Origin: Paramarasmius palmivorus
Taxonomy: Eukaryota > Basidiomycota > Agaricomycetes > Agaricales > Marasmiaceae
Length of the DNA: 64,000 bases
Assembly (NCBI GenBank): GCA_037176845.1
Contig: JAYKXP010000193.1
Location: 16,227 to 80,226, forward strand
Direction of reading: 5' to 3'
This document shows, piece by piece, positions 33,735 through 46,445 of this stretch (position 1 is the first letter of the stretch; every line of letters starts with the position of its first letter). A program made the translations under genes and the position numbers. Under the pieces are notes generated by a model. It made no database searches, had not been told where the DNA came from, and worked only from the letters and a program-made list of their open reading frames with translations.

Positions 33735-33932
33735 ATTGGACCTACTCTTTGGTTGCTTCTTTTAATCTGAATGGAGTTATCTCCAGGAGAGTTGAGACTA
33801 GATCTCTGCAAACCTATCAAGGTAGTGTACCTTCCAGCTCTGTTCAGGCACAATTTCGAAGCCCTTGAGAACATTGTTATGCTGGGCCTGGACTGGAGTG
33901 CTACATTGGTATAGGAATAGGATTAGGATTAT

Positions 33933-34504
33933 AAAAATGAATGAGAGACCGTTCACTATGCATAGAACAGGAATATCAATTGCATCCATGAATCCCACGG
34001 CAGGAATCCATATGCCAGACTAATCAATTCCTGCACAATTACAGAAAACATGTACTATGGATGTAGTATTGCAGGGATTGATCTGGAGGGCTTGGGGAAC
34101 CTCAAAATTGAATTCAGGATGAAAAATCAGTTAAGAATATATCCAGGTTTGAAAGGAATCCATCCACAATTGACTTCAATATGCATAAATCAAGTTAAAT
34201 ACACAGATATATATGCAATATATGTTAACTATAAGCATAAAACTTGTCAGATACATATCTCAAGCTACAGTGATTGGATTTCTTTCAAACCTGGATATAT
34301 TCTTAACTGATTTTTCATCCTGAATTCAATTTTGAGGTTCCCCAAGCCCTCCAGATCAATCCCTGCAATACTACATCCATAGTACATGTTTTCTGTAATT
34401 GTGCAGGAATTGATTAGTCTGGCATATGGATTCCTGCTGTGGGATTCATGGATGCAATTGATATTCTTGTTCTATGCATAGTAAACAGTCTCTCATTCAT
34501 TTTT
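33933..34504. mobile_element. Foldback/MITE-like element with 230-bp inverted arms
   Basis: 33933-34162 and 34275-34504 are inverted copies of each other with only a few mismatches (for example GTTCACTATGC against GTTTACTATGC), separated by 112 bp. The arms start AAAAATGAATGAGAGAC. There is no ORF. Transcribed, it would form a very long hairpin, a possible small-RNA source. Confidence 0.85.
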
Positions 34505-35690
34505 GGGGATTTTAGGAGCAATCCCCATGCTCCAGTACAAAACAACCCCTAAAAATGTGATTTTTTATATAGCATCATACAGATGTATTCAAAAAATGTC
34601 CTTTCATAGTAGGAAACTGTATTTTGGGGTACTTGAACTTGATTCTGAACTCCCCTTGGTGCTAGGATGCTTCCCTGTAGTGCTATTCATATATTACTGC
34701 CTGTGTTACATAACTGCACAATACATTGGATTGAACAAAGTGTTGCACATACAGGAGTGCTTGGGCAAGTATATGTTCATCATCTGTACACCCTAAAGTG
34801 GGTTATGAACAAGAATTAGCCCATCCCAATCATTCCCTGTGGTATAGTATCACCAATGTCCAAAAAAAGTGAATCTAGTTGTAATAAATCTGGAAAAATA
34901 GGCAGCTCTCCAGGATTATAAACACATCAAGGGAACATATATATCATCTCTGATTCACAATATCTAAGCCCCAGCTGCACTACATCCCATCCTGTAATTT
35001 TATTCCCCCAATTTCGGAGATTTTCAGTATTTTTCATATTTAAGCACCATTATCCCACCAATCTATGTACTATTTAGTGTCCCCAGGCTTGTATTCAATG
35101 TATCTAGGTCCTCCAACTTACCCCATGTCAATATCTGCCCTATAGCCCAAGATCCAATAGGCCATTTTTCTGAATTACCATATTTGGACTGCTTTTTTTG
35201 CATTCCCCTGCCCCCCAATTGCAGGGGCATGCTTTTAGAACATATTAGAACATATTCCCTCAAAAAATGTAATTTTTATAGCCCCCCAATGCATTGATTC
35301 CAGGTGGAAAATAATGAGGTAGGGCTTCCATTTTTGGAAGCCAAAAACAGAGTAGGAAGGCACCCATATGATGTCAGGAGGTGTGGGAATAAATTTTCTG
35401 CAAAAAAGCGCCCAAAAAGCGCACTGTTACATCCTGGAAAGAGCACCTTCCATTTTAGGATGCCAAAAGCAGTGTGGGAATATCTCCAGATCTCAAAAAA
35501 GCGGCCTGTTCCCTTTCCAGAAGGTGTGGGAATGATCGTTTCCAATTTAGAAGCACCCAAAGCGGACAGTACCTCTTATCTGCCTTGATTACTTGTCCCC
35601 TACTTTTGCAAAAGGAGTTATCCCGTACTTTTGCAAATCTCGTTGTGATAACTGTCGGTCACTTTTGTAAAAGTATGGCTGCATCTGGTG
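34505..35690. other. Gene-free stretch before the large transposon
   Basis: AT-rich with poly-A/T runs. GGTGTGGGAAT occurs near 35380 and 35523, and AGCAGTGTGGGAAT near 35468. ACTTTTGCAAA/TTTTGTAAAAG repeats sit at 35598-35675. No supported gene. Confidence 0.4.
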
Positions 35691-36865
35691 AAGTCTTCGT
35701 GACGGTTCATGGGAACCGCTGTTCCAGGCAGAGGTCACAGACAGTTCCTAGGAACTGTCGTTCGCTACAGCGGTCACTCATTCATATCCCAACTCACCCA
35801 TACCGGAACTCACCCATACCGGAACTCACCAGAACTTCGACCAACTCGATAATACCTACTTTGCCCATAACGCAGTTCCTGGGAACCACTGCCGACTCTA
35901 AGTCTTCGTGACGGTTCATGGGAACCGCTGTTCCAGGCAGAGGTCACAGACAGTTTCTAGGAACCGTTGTTCGTTACAGCGGCCACCCATTCGCATCTCG
36001 ACTCGTCCACGCTAGAACTCACCAGAACATCGACCAACTCGATAATACCCACTTCGCCCATAGCGCAGTTCCTGGGGACCGCCGCCGACTCTAAGCCTTT
36101 GTGACGGTTCATGGGAACTGTCGTCGCTCGTGGAGATCGCAGGTGGTTCCTGAGAACTGTATGTCGGCTCGCCACTTGGCCATTACTATCATCGTCACCA
36201 CGCAGGATTCGTACTAAACCTCGAATATAACGGTCAATACCTACCTCATTTACAGTGCAGTTTCCAGGAACTGTCGCCAGCTGAATACCTCAGCGGCAGT
36301 TTCTGGGGACCGTTGTTAAAGGTAGCGGCAGCAGGTGGTTCTTGGGAACTATTGCTCGGTCCATCACTCAGTCACTACTGTCATCATCACCGTGATAGAT
36401 GCACACCAGACTTTGAGTAGATGGTCAACACTCAGTGCAGTTTCCGGGAACCGTCACGAGCTGGTTAGTTCAGTGGTAGTTTCCGGGAACTGCCTCAGAT
36501 AGAGGTCACAGACGGTTCATGGGAACTGTCGCTCAGTTTATCACTCAGCTCAAGTTCTCGATCCTGAGGTTTACCATCGTCTACCATCCTAGCACCACAC
36601 TTAATCCAAGGCGCACGTCGGTATACAAATCACTCCAGCACGGTTTCTGAGAACAACCACTGACGTGGTTCTGAGGAACTGTTGAACAGGTATTCAATCA
36701 ACTTCCTTCGACCTTATTCTCCCGCTCTAATTTGTTCTACCCATCATAGACGTATCATGGAGCACCGTGACAGTTTTCTCCCTGATGTTTGGACACCCGG
36801 TCATGTGATCTGATTGTATGCGATAATCTGTGGACTCGCGTTCCTCGTCACAGTTTACAGGAACT
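35691..36865 (+). repeat. Left arm: phased palindrome array
   Basis: Palindromes of the form RGTTCCYRGGAACY start at 35704, 35743 | 35874, 35913, 35952 | 36067, 36106, 36145 | 36259, 36298, 36337 | 36439, 36478, 36514 | 36642, 36667, and a single one at 36852. Within triplets the step is 39 bp; triplets repeat at 192-193 bp, loosening toward the interior. The first 660 bp match the right arm. Confidence 0.9.
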
Positions 36866-37115
36866 GTCCCCTTTGTGCCAGGTGTCCTAAACACTGTCAC
36901 CACCGTACAGCAAACTACTCTTCAAAAAATCAATCCAAAGGTCCCTATCAATGCCGAGTATTGTACTTTCTCTTGGAGTCTACCAACCTCCTTGAGTTTT
37001 CAGACACTCAACACGACAGAGGCCACACACTGAGCAGGATTCCTGCTTACCTCACAACAGTACGTTTCACAGCGCATGCTGATCCAAACACAACCTCACA
37101 CTGACCTCGGCGTCG

Positions 37116-37122
37116 TATAAAT
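37116..37122 (+). promoter_or_regulatory. TATA-like box of the F-box gene
   Basis: TATAAAT lies 61 bp before the ATG at 37183. Confidence 0.4.
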
Positions 37123-37182
37123 TGCTCCATTCACGCCTCTTCTACTCCTCCCATTACCACCATCTTCCACGTCCTATTGATC

Positions 37183-38815
37183 ATGGAAACTCTCCCTGGC
37201 GCCAACTTCCTCAACCACTTTGTCGAGTCACTGCCTCCTGCTCCATAGTAAGATCTCTTTTCCTCGTTCCCTTCTTGTTGTTGATAATCTCCTCAGCGTT
37301 GGCGTCGGAAATTGGCACCTTGTCAAAGCCTACCTTGAAGAGGAGCTCGTCAGGACAGCAGATGCGCCGTTCTGGCTTAACCATGCGTATATTTTCGGAG
37401 ATCTCAGCGACGACAACTACAAACACCTCCGTGATAGACTTCGTCAGTACCGACAGAGTATCCAAGGCCTTCAGTCTATCTTTCATCGCAGCCCGCCGGA
37501 GATCACTGCTCGTATCGTGAAGTTCGCTGTCCCCATTATTCGTCTTGATGATTTCAATCGAGGACCATATACAACCCCCGCTATTTATTGTCCTCAGATC
37601 ACTATCCTTGCCCGACTGTCTCGTAAATTCCGGGCTATTGTTTATAGTCACCCAGAGCTCTTTCGGACCATACACATTCGCCGACTTATCACTTGTCAGC
37701 GACATTCCGCCCTCCTCTCCAAGCGCATTGCGAAACTCCTTCCCCTTTCGGCATCTTTGCACCTGGATGTGACGGTTGAATTTCTCAACAACGTGGTCCA
37801 CAGTCCACCCCTTCCGTCCACAATTCCGGTGTCCCAGTGTTCCACTATGACTTTGCTTAAGTTCAAGCCATGGAGATCCTTCTCTGTGCTGGGATATTCA
37901 TACGTTGTGGCCACGATATTCGAGAACTCCAGGTTCCTTCCTGCTCCCCTTCAGCTGACCTCGGTGTCAGTTCATTTCAATCGCACTACTTCTCTTGACA
38001 CGTTTCTGGAGATTTTCACGGATTCCGGCATTCCCCTCAGTTACGTCTCTATTTCGGCAGTCAACGCCTGGGAGCTTCCTGATCTGAACCATGATTACCG
38101 ACTTCCTCCCACGGTTACTACTCTTCGCATTCGAGGCAGCAGCCGAACTGCCTTATTCGTGCTCCAGGCTGGAACCCGAGTGCCCTCGGTCTCCGTGATC
38201 CTTATATGTGGTCTCGATTCCATATCAGGCACTTGGCAAATGACTGGGATTGCCAATGTCACTCACCCAGCTCTCACCAGACAGCGCCCAATTAGGCTGC
38301 CTCTGCTCACCTCGTTCCATGTCACCGACAAAGATCATTGGGGCCATGTTGGCCCAGACCTCTTCCAATGGATCACCTTACCGAACCTGGTAGCGCTCAC
38401 TCTCGTATGGGACCAGAGCACTACTGATCTCAACACGACCTATGAGATCTCCCTTAATCAATTCTTCATTCGACACCCCACCGTCCGCCAGGTCTCTCTC
38501 TACGATTTCCCGGACGCTGAGACCTTGCGCCATCCTTCGCCTAATTGTGTTTTTCGCAACATGATTACCCGAATTCCTTTGCAGGAATGGATGGACCTAA
38601 TGCATCGCACTCGAGGTGATGATACGGATTCGAACTTCTCCTTCGCCGATTCCATCGACACGTTATCCGAAGCGAGCAACGGCATTATCCACCAGTGCGA
38701 ATGTTCGAGTCAGGGTTTGTCAGAGTGCCTCTGTCGCGAGCCTGAGTATACCATGTGCGTCCTATCTACATCATTAATCTGTCGTTACGTTTCGCTAATC
38801 AACAGAACCCTTTAG
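37183..38815 (+). CDS. F-box protein carried inside the transposon
   Basis: Exon 1 (37183-37247, METLPGANFLNHFVESLPPA) joins 37297 through a 49-nt intron in frame, giving VGVGNWHLVKAYLEEELVRT. A second intron (38755-38805) leads to the stop at 38815; reading through it also ends there. About 520 residues. LQSIFHRSPPEITARIVKFA, then LARLSRKFRAIVYSHPELFR, is the Agaricomycete F-box pattern. The rest resembles leucine-rich-like repeats without a named domain, with a Cys-rich end (CECSSQGLSECLC). F-box proteins recruit substrates to SCF ubiquitin ligases. The gene begins ~320 bp inside the left array, so it is cargo or an accessory gene of the element. Confidence 0.75.
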
Positions 38816-39124
38816 TCCGCCTCGTGTCCTCCCGGATACGCTCTGGGGTGAAACTATGGAGGATTATCTAGGCTGATGCGTGATCTTATGTATAATCTTC
38901 TTGTGTATTTGAATGTCGCTGCTTTTCTTGTGTATTTGAATGTCGCTGCAATGTCATGTTTGTTCTCAAGAGTCTGAAATATAACGGTGTTCTGATGTCC
39001 ATTGTGCAACTGATGACTATATTAGGTACCATTAAAGTAGTTAAACGATCAAAAGCGACAAGAAAACGCGACGTTCGCAAGATGTATGACATATGTACAA
39101 GTCCGCAGTTTATCAACGATCTAT

Positions 39125-42100
39125 CTATGAGTGCATGGAGGCTGTGATTTCGGCATCTCCCCTAACTTCCTCTGCCTTCTCGTTCTCGGCCTCTGCCTCG
39201 ACAATCTTGAGAGCACGCTCAGCCTGAACACGACGATGATATACCTTGGAACGTCGAACCCATCGCCCATTCTCCACGCCAAGGGAATAAAGATCGTCGA
39301 CATCGAGTAGTGTGCCCTCTCGATATTGCTTGCAAACTAAAGCTCGCTGTCTGGGATCAAGAAAGTCGGCTCTCCAGTCGTCGACAAGGTCACAAGTGGG
39401 TGAGGTAAGCTTCCCCGTCTTCCACAGCAGCACTTCGAGCAGCACGTCCTGAACATAGCAACCGCAGTCCGTCTTATCCCTGCCTCGGGACTCGACAACC
39501 TTCCAGCCAGGGGTTTGGTAGGTGGGACTGAGGAGCTCAGGATTCGAGAGCAATTCCTCCGAGTCCTGAGCTGCTTTGGCGGCAGCAGCTCTCGCTTTCG
39601 CATCATCATCCAAAGCCGCCTTCTTCTCTAACCCGTGCATCCAGGGCCAAGGTCGTCCATAGAGGGTGTTGTCATCGCCATCAACTGCCCCTGGTTTATC
39701 CCTGCTCTTGTCGCTTATCGTATGATAGCGACAAATCAGGTTGCCATCGGCGGACACCAATGCCGCTAGTGCTATCTCCCTCGATGTAGTGACCAGCTCC
39801 GGAAGAATGGACGCTGATTCGTAAAGCATGGTACGTATACCGAGTGTCTTCGAGACGTCTTCAATAGCCGAAGGACCAACACCGTCGACCGCCTTTTTCA
39901 ACCACGCATAGATTTTCTCTGCATGTGTATTGTTAGTGGATAAGATTCAAGTTCGTTAAAGGCAGTAGTAACTTACTGATCTTTGTGAACTTGGGGTTCT
40001 TCGTTAGGTCGGGAGGAGGGAGCAGCTTTTTGTCGGAATCCCTTGGGCGGCGCTTGGCCGGAGGTAGTGCTATCACAATGATGATTAACCTAGGCCAACA
40101 GATAAGAGACAAAACATACTTTCGCCATCCTTGAGAACCACCAAGTCGTCGTCAGCTTGTTCTTTAACATTGTCCTCCTTCTTGGTTCTTATCCTCTTTT
40201 TGGGCGCTGGATAAATTGTATGCATTTAGTGTGTGTCAAATGAATATAAGTTATATGACCACCTTGTGTTCCTTCGTTGTCGTTGTCGTTATCATTGTCG
40301 TTGTCTTCAGCCGCCTTTCTTTTACGAGACCTCGTCCTTTTAGGAGCTAGATTCTACCGTGTTAGTAAGGTATTGATTGAGTGTAAATAGTACTCTGACC
40401 TTCGGTGACCTTGGCCTTCTTTGTAGGTCGTGGCGCTGCTTGATCTAAGATTTGCTTATTAGTCATGAGTAGAATCAAAGACGCCGGAACCTGACCTTCA
40501 TCGTCTGAGTCGATGACGATATGCTTCCTTGTCTTGGACACCTTGGGTGGCCGCAGAGTATCCGTTCCTGACTCGGGATCTAGTTCGTCTTCTCCACTAA
40601 GAGACGCTTTAGACTCGAGTATCTCTGGAGAGATTAGAGCTGGACTTGTTGGAAGAACCTGAGACTGGGAGAGTTGATTTGGGATGGAAGTCTCTGCCGC
40701 AGGCTGAGACGGTTCTGGTGACGGCTCAGGTGTAAACAAATTAGCTGGATCGCGTAATTGATCTGGTGCGGAAACCTCTATTGTAGGCTGAGTCGGCTCT
40801 GGTGATTGCCCAGGCGTGAACAAACCAGCCGGGGTAGGTGGATCTGGTGCAGAAGTCTCTGTCGCAGGCTGAGTCGGCTCTGGTGATTGCCCAGGTGTGA
40901 ACAAACCAGCCGAGTCATGTAAAGTCGGCAGAAGCGAGGTTGTCGAGGTTGTCATTGACAACGAGGAGATTGCTGGTACATCGGATCGGGTAACAGGGAC
41001 AGAGCCGTCATCTGAGAACCCAGAAATTTGTTGAGTAGACGGTTTGTGGAGGGGAGAAGCGACAGGCGTGAGACTCTTTGGGAGTGCTGGTGATGTGGTG
41101 GACTCAGGAACAGGTAACGGTGTTGGTATCGTGTCCTTAGCACTGGCGAGGATTTCTTGACCGGACCTTGAAGACTCGATCTCCGGTGAAGTCAACGACT
41201 CCTGCACTGAAGAATTTTCTGACACTGTAATTATTAGCCGATGCGCCATACGTAGCCAGTCGTCATACCAGTAGCTTGCTGCGTTTGGTCCCTTTCCTTG
41301 CCTGCCGTTCTGAGCAATGATGTCTTCATGGCCGACGCATGCGACGGATCCGTTTGACTCTCGGAAATGTCGTCTAAGAGTTTGGTCAGTGCTATTGAAT
41401 ATTAAGCAAGAGAGAGCAATTGTGGGACTCAAGAAATAACTCACCTTCAAGGTCCGTCAGGTCGCTGTCGCCTTCAAGCGCCGGTTGTCCTGATTGTCCG
41501 CCAGAAGCCTCTCGTTGGGCTGATGGATGCAAGTAAGTAAAGGAAGATGAACAAGGAAGACGGCACTTACCAATGGTTGCATTGAGGCGTTCAATCTGGC
41601 GCTTCAGATTAGACGCCTTCTGGATGACCTTCCTGCTCTCGTTCTTGGCCTGGTTCAATGTCGTCTGCGCAGCTTTCATGGCCGTTTTATTCTGTGTTGA
41701 GTTGTTGGCCCTGGAAGCGATTTTTGCCTCTTCAAGTGCCTGTTTCGCCGCTGCTACTGCACCAGTGGCGGCGTTGACCTCGGCCTTAATTTTGCCTTGC
41801 CGTGCTGTCAGGGATTTCAAGTCTATCATATAATTAGCAATAGAGACACAGCATAGCAACGAAGTAATATACCTTCATATAATACAGAGATAGGCTTCAA
41901 AACCGCTGCGACGTGTCAGACAAGCAACATTCTGGACAAACGTTGACGACTTACCCTTTTGAGTTTGCTGTCCCGTTTTGTCGCTGACACCTTGCGTCTC
42001 TAAATCCATGGCTGGCAGGTTGGTATAAAATTTAGGACCATGTTACTGACACGCACCTTTGGCACGCTTCGCGTTAGATGTATTGGAGGGTCCATCTACA

Positions 42101-42196
42101 CAAGGGTCAGCTATGAACCCCAGACCAATAGGTAATTAACTTGCCTGTTTTACCGGTGAGGACTTCTCGAGCTAGTCTGGCACTGCGACGGGACAT
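39125..42196 (-). CDS. Coiled-coil, low-complexity protein of the transposon
   Basis: About a dozen small exons from ATG at 42196 (MSRRSARLAREVLTGKT) to TAG at 39125. A coiled coil spans LKSLTARQGKIKAEVNAATG to ESRKVIQKASNLKRQIERLN. A Ser/Pro/Thr linker contains three tandem ~28-residue repeats starting AGLFTPGQSPEPTQP, AGLFTPGQSPEPTQP and ANLFTPEPSPEPSQP (41090-40680). Basic pieces follow (KRTRSRKRKAAEDNDND; KKRIRTKKEDN). The globular end includes KIYAWLKKAVDGVGPSAIED and WKVVESRGRDKTDCGCYVQD. I do not recognise this end. Nuclear location is likely from the basic patches. Exon borders near 41300 are less certain. Confidence 0.65.
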
Positions 42197-42563
42197 AGAG
42201 ATGTCGAAGCTAAAGAGGTGGAGGAATTCGGAGTGGGAGTAAGAGAAGGAAATGGGCGGGGATCGATTTGGTTCTGATATGGGACAAATAAACCCTGAAA
42301 TGACGCGGCTTTACGTGGCCTACACCAATTCTTGCGGTGCTCATTCTGACCTCTTGAATATGCAAAGGAGTTTTTTTAACCTATTGACCTCAGAATTAAG
42401 CCGCAAGTACGCGTTCACTCCTCAAAATCAAGGGTAACAGTTTTTTTTACTAGGAAGGAAGTGTAACGTAGCATAGCCACAACAAGGCGTAACCTGCCCA
42501 TTATGGACATTTGGTATTTGGTAAAGCACCTGGCTATCCAGAACTTCGGGTTAGAAACACGCA

Positions 42564-43597
42564 TCAGGCTACCTTGTGTTTCCGCCGATAATCTCGTGCC
42601 TTCGCTTGTAACATCTCACGATTCCTGGCTCTGTAGTTGGCGGCGTAAATAGCCTGTTTAGCTTTCATTGCCTCACTGTCTCGAGCCCGCGCCCTGAACA
42701 ACAAGAATGATATTGAAGAGCATTGTGTGAAATGGTCAGGTCCACTCACCGAGCCTTGCGCTCCCTTTCCAAACGCCGTCGTCGATCTGCAGAGGTTGTG
42801 GATAGCCGAGGTCTTTGTGGAGATGTCCCTAACAAAGATCCACATGGTCAACAAACAATTATGTTTCCTGTTGAATGACAGCTACCTTTTTGGAGTAATC
42901 GAGGCGATTTTCGGCGGATTGACGTCGACAACAGAGTTCCACCCTGAACTGGGGATCTCTTGATCCGTGCAGGTGATGCCCTGACTTCGACTGTAGCAGA
43001 AGGTGTCGATGCGGATGGGTGTTCATAAAACACATCCTCTGAGATGGGATGGTGTTCCAAAGGGCTCGGGGGTTGGAAAGTGCAAGCGTACCGTTAATTG
43101 TATCTGATCTCCCTGAACTCTTCTTTTCGTTGCCTCGAGATTCGCTAGTTGCTGAGGAGAGTAGCAATTAGCATAATTGCATGCAGAAAATTCAAATTCT
43201 AAAGCTCACTAGAATGTTCATCGGCCTTTGCTTCCAACTGCAATTCATTCTTTGCATGAAAAGTGTTTGTGTTTACGCTTTGGCTAGTGGGTATCTTGTC
43301 GTCTACCTCGTCATGCCATTCATACCGCCAGCCATCTGAATCCCCAACCAAGACACGGCCTTTGTAGATTTTGTCCCATAGTGCACTAATCAACGATTGG
43401 TCGGAATCAGAGGATGCCACAGATAGTGTGGGAGAAGGACTCCTGCGCCACCAATATTCTTCGAAGGATGACCTAGAAGGATTGGTACGTTCTCCGGATG
43501 TTTGCGTAGGCGACACTATTTCAGGCAACAGAGGGGACGTAGGTGGTGGTGTACTTGCTCGCAGTTGTTCGCGATTCTTCAGAAAAACTGGCGGCAT
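42564..43597 (-). CDS. Basic protein with NYRARNREMLQAKARDYRR motif
   Basis: Five exons fit: ATG 43597 (MPPVFLKNREQLRASTPPPT), then TSESRGNEKKSSGRSDTIN, EDVFYEHPSASTPSATVEVR, TSPQRPRLSTTSADRRRRLE and ARDSEAMKAKQAIYAANYR, ending with the basic motif and TGA at 42564. All joins keep frame with GTGAGC, GTACGC, GTAGCT and GTGAGT donors. The basic helical tail matches the style of the genes at 20426 and 44449. It could start further upstream. Function unknown. Confidence 0.6.
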
Positions 43598-44448
43598 GGG
43601 ATGAGGTGACCAAGATGGTCCAGGGGCTAGGGTAGGTGGAGTTGTTCAGATGATGAATCTGTTGCCCGACATTCGGTGCGGACTCACCACGGTGTCAATG
43701 AAGCTATTCCTCTAAAACGCCCTTTCATTGCACAACACCACCATTGACACATCCATCCGTTCATTCATATTAGCTGCTCGTAATCAGTGTCGGTACGGTA
43801 GGTTGAATAAAGAATTGAGATCTCACCAAAAGATTGACACCGTCCTTGTTGCTAGGTGTTTTATCTTGTCGCTCTCTCCAACATTAACCTGACGATGATA
43901 CCGATTGAACAATGACAGTTTTCTTGAGAATTAAGCATTGTGAGGTATGTGCTAGGCTGAGCAATGATGGTTCCAGTAAGAAGACGACGTCGCAAACGAA
44001 GTTTGATCTGCAATTGATGGCAGATGCACGACTTCATCCACGTTTGTTGCAGATTCATTACAGTGATTTCTTACCCTTCTATGGAATCAATAACACGATA
44101 GCATTTTCCATAGTAATATTGGATTGAAATAGAATACTCACAACCCGCTTTATTCACAAGCTCCGTGGTGAGTCCGCAGACGAGAAGAGTCAAGGTTTAC
44201 TACATGCTTCCGACAATACCCTTATAAGACAATCTACGAGTTTCTGGCTTGATTGATGATCACTTGGGCTCATTTCAGACCAACTGCGTCCAGTAAAAGG
44301 GGCGAATAATATGAAAGAGTGAGGAGGAAGAGATCAGGCGCTCATTATAGGCACAGGCGCCTATGAGAAAAAGCAGGCGCAAGTGTGACCGTTATTGTCA
44401 CACTTCGTTCACACTTCTCCGACGCCTCCAAGTCCCTTTCCACTCATT

Positions 44449-45051
44449 ATGAACCGAGCTTCAGAAGATTCTCTATGTATAAGGAAACCCCATACCCAGG
44501 CTAGCCAACGGTGAGTTTGTTTCTTGCAGGTCTGCTGTATCATTTTCTAATCAAGGCAATTCGGCCATAGCAAAGAAGATCGGGTTAGAGAGAAGGCACG
44601 AGAAAGAATGAGACGCTATCGCTCAAAGCTAAAGGAACTGGGGTAATATCTGAAGACCTTTTTAGCTCAACGTCTCTGACCAGAGGTATATTTTAGGCTA
44701 AAGCAAATGAAAGATGCGTGCCCTCCCCGGTATCGCAAACCTACCAAGCGGTGAGTACAGGGCTAGCTCAACATCTGTCTGAGGGCTTGACGTTCCTTAT
44801 TCTGTCTCAAAAGAACACGCAAGAACACTGATACTCCACATTCCTCACCCATTTCGACACCTCAGCCTCTCACGACCCCACCTTTGTACCATACCTGGAA
44901 CTGCTACGATCCGCCAGACTTTCATTCGCCTACTCTTACTCTACCACATCACTGTTGTTCTCTCTGTCCAGGTCATTCAGAAGACCAGCACCGCACACAC
45001 GATATTCCCTTCCCCGTTAGCGATACACAATTAATCAATATCGTATTATGA
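44449..45051 (+). CDS. Small basic protein, 141 residues, four exons
   Basis: Exons 44449-44510, 44571-44642, 44697-44750 and 44814-45051 total 426 nt in frame. It starts MNRASEDSLCIRKPHTQASQ. Its basic helix KEDRVREKARERMRRYRSKL is again the KDZ-neighbour motif. The C-terminal half is Pro/His-rich with HCCSLCPGH. Donors are GTGAG, GTAAT and GTGAG. Acceptors TAG, TAG and AAG are weaker at the last join. It ends 13 bp before the end of the minus-strand gene at 45065, tail to tail. Each exon is too short to stand out as an ORF; frame continuity across three introns is the evidence. Confidence 0.6.
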
Positions 45052-45064
45052 AGATACTGCGCTA

Positions 45065-46445
45065 TTATACATGAGGAACTGGAAGACCGGCGGCAAGTAG
45101 CACGGCACGGAGATCGGCAGCAGCTTTTTCGGCAGCATCCTTAGCAGCTGTCGCCTCTGCTACCTTTGCTTGAGCGTTGGCCTCAACTTCGGCAAGCTTG
45201 TCCGATGCTCTCGCTAGTTGCGCCGCAAGCTGTGTGGTGTCGCACCGCCGTGCGGTCATCAGAGACTGATAAAGTTCATGATTGGCATGATGGAGATTGT
45301 CCAGTAACTCTCCTCCCTCAGTTCGGAGACGTTTGGACGTATAGTGGATGAATGGCTGCGATGCTGTGGGGTGCTGAGCGCTGAAATGGACCCAGGAACC
45401 GGTAATTTCTGCGAGATCGTGCATCTAAAAGGAGTGACCACTCAACAAGAGTCCATATCATAGGCAAACAAACACACCTGAGTTACGAGAGACCGGGTGC
45501 GGTCGTAAAACACCTTCGGTATATTGACTCCGAGGTCTGGAACATCAGCCTGCCCTTGCTTCAAGCGCTTGGCTTTGAGTTTCTCTTCCGTGGACTGTCG
45601 AGTGCGACGGATAGCTGTAGTGATATGAGAATGATTGACTAAGTAAAAGAATTTGGCACATACTAAGGACTCGGTTCCCTCTATACGCACCGACTACTTC
45701 ACCATAACAAGGGTCCGCCTTAGTTGGTCGCCTTCGCCGAGATCTACTCGGAGTGGAATCTGGGGAGAATGTCCCAATAGAAGAAGTTGGAGTCGACGTC
45801 ACACTTGGCATGAAGAGAGCCAGCGGCGTCGAAGATCGAGTCGACGGAGATATAGTGATGTCCACAAGTGCAGGACGTTCAGAGTGTGTGTTGTTGTCAG
45901 TGGCTGTGTCATTATTGCCACCACGGAGGGCAGGGTCTATGAGGCTGTCTGGAATGCCCTCAGGAGTGGGATGAGTTACGTTGTCGAAAAGCGCCGCCTG
46001 AAAATGCTTTATGTTTAGTAGGGCATCGCAGCATCCCAGATTCAAAACTCACTGAAGATTCTTGGTCATCCGCATGAGTCTCCGGTGCCGGGTCAGCTGT
46101 GACTTCGGTGGGACTTTCTGTGCTGTCCTAGTAGACCATGAGCCTTGGCACGTGAAAAGACGTTTTGGTATGGTACATACCTGATTGAGATCCAAAGCTC
46201 TCCTTTCTGGTTCCGTGGATATGGTGTCTACTTCTGTTACTTGACCGGGCTACCGAGTGCTTCTAAGTCAGCAAACAGCCCTAGAAGAGGTAGAATGATT
46301 CTGGTAATACCTTTTGTTTCACGGGACGCCTGTAAGTCGTACAATGCTTCATCGGATGAGGTGAAGATGAATCACCACATTTCCGGCACATACGGTAAGG
46401 TTTGCCCGTGTCGGGATCAATATGGGCAGTTGTGGTTCTGGCCAT
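45065..46445 (-). CDS. Cys-motif and coiled-coil protein of the transposon
   Basis: Starts at ATG 46445 (MARTTTAHIDPDTGKPYRMC) with a C-x2-C...H..H..C pattern in MCRKCGDSSSPHPMKHC, which suggests a small zinc-binding site. Later exons give TISTEPERRALDLNQ, a long Ser/Thr/Pro linker (LFDNVTHPTPEGIPDSLIDP; SRSRRRRPTKADPCYGEVV) and TRQSTEEKLKAKRLKQGQAD. The final exon has LRTEGGELLDNLHHANHELY and an Ala-rich coiled coil (LAEVEANAQAKVAEATAAKD) ending PVPHV. Borders between exons 1 and 3 (46320-46200) are unsure. It diverges from the KDZ transposase gene with 114 bp between ATGs. No family recognised. Confidence 0.6.

Noticed and set aside
35957..36175. 72-codon ORF in the left arm, identical in the right arm (51836-52054)
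   Set aside because: It consists of the palindrome array read in one frame. Its duplication reflects the inverted arm, not a gene.
35691..36865. Regular repeats suggesting a CRISPR array
   Set aside because: The genome is eukaryotic, the repeats are diverged palindromes, spacers are related to each other, and there are no cas genes.
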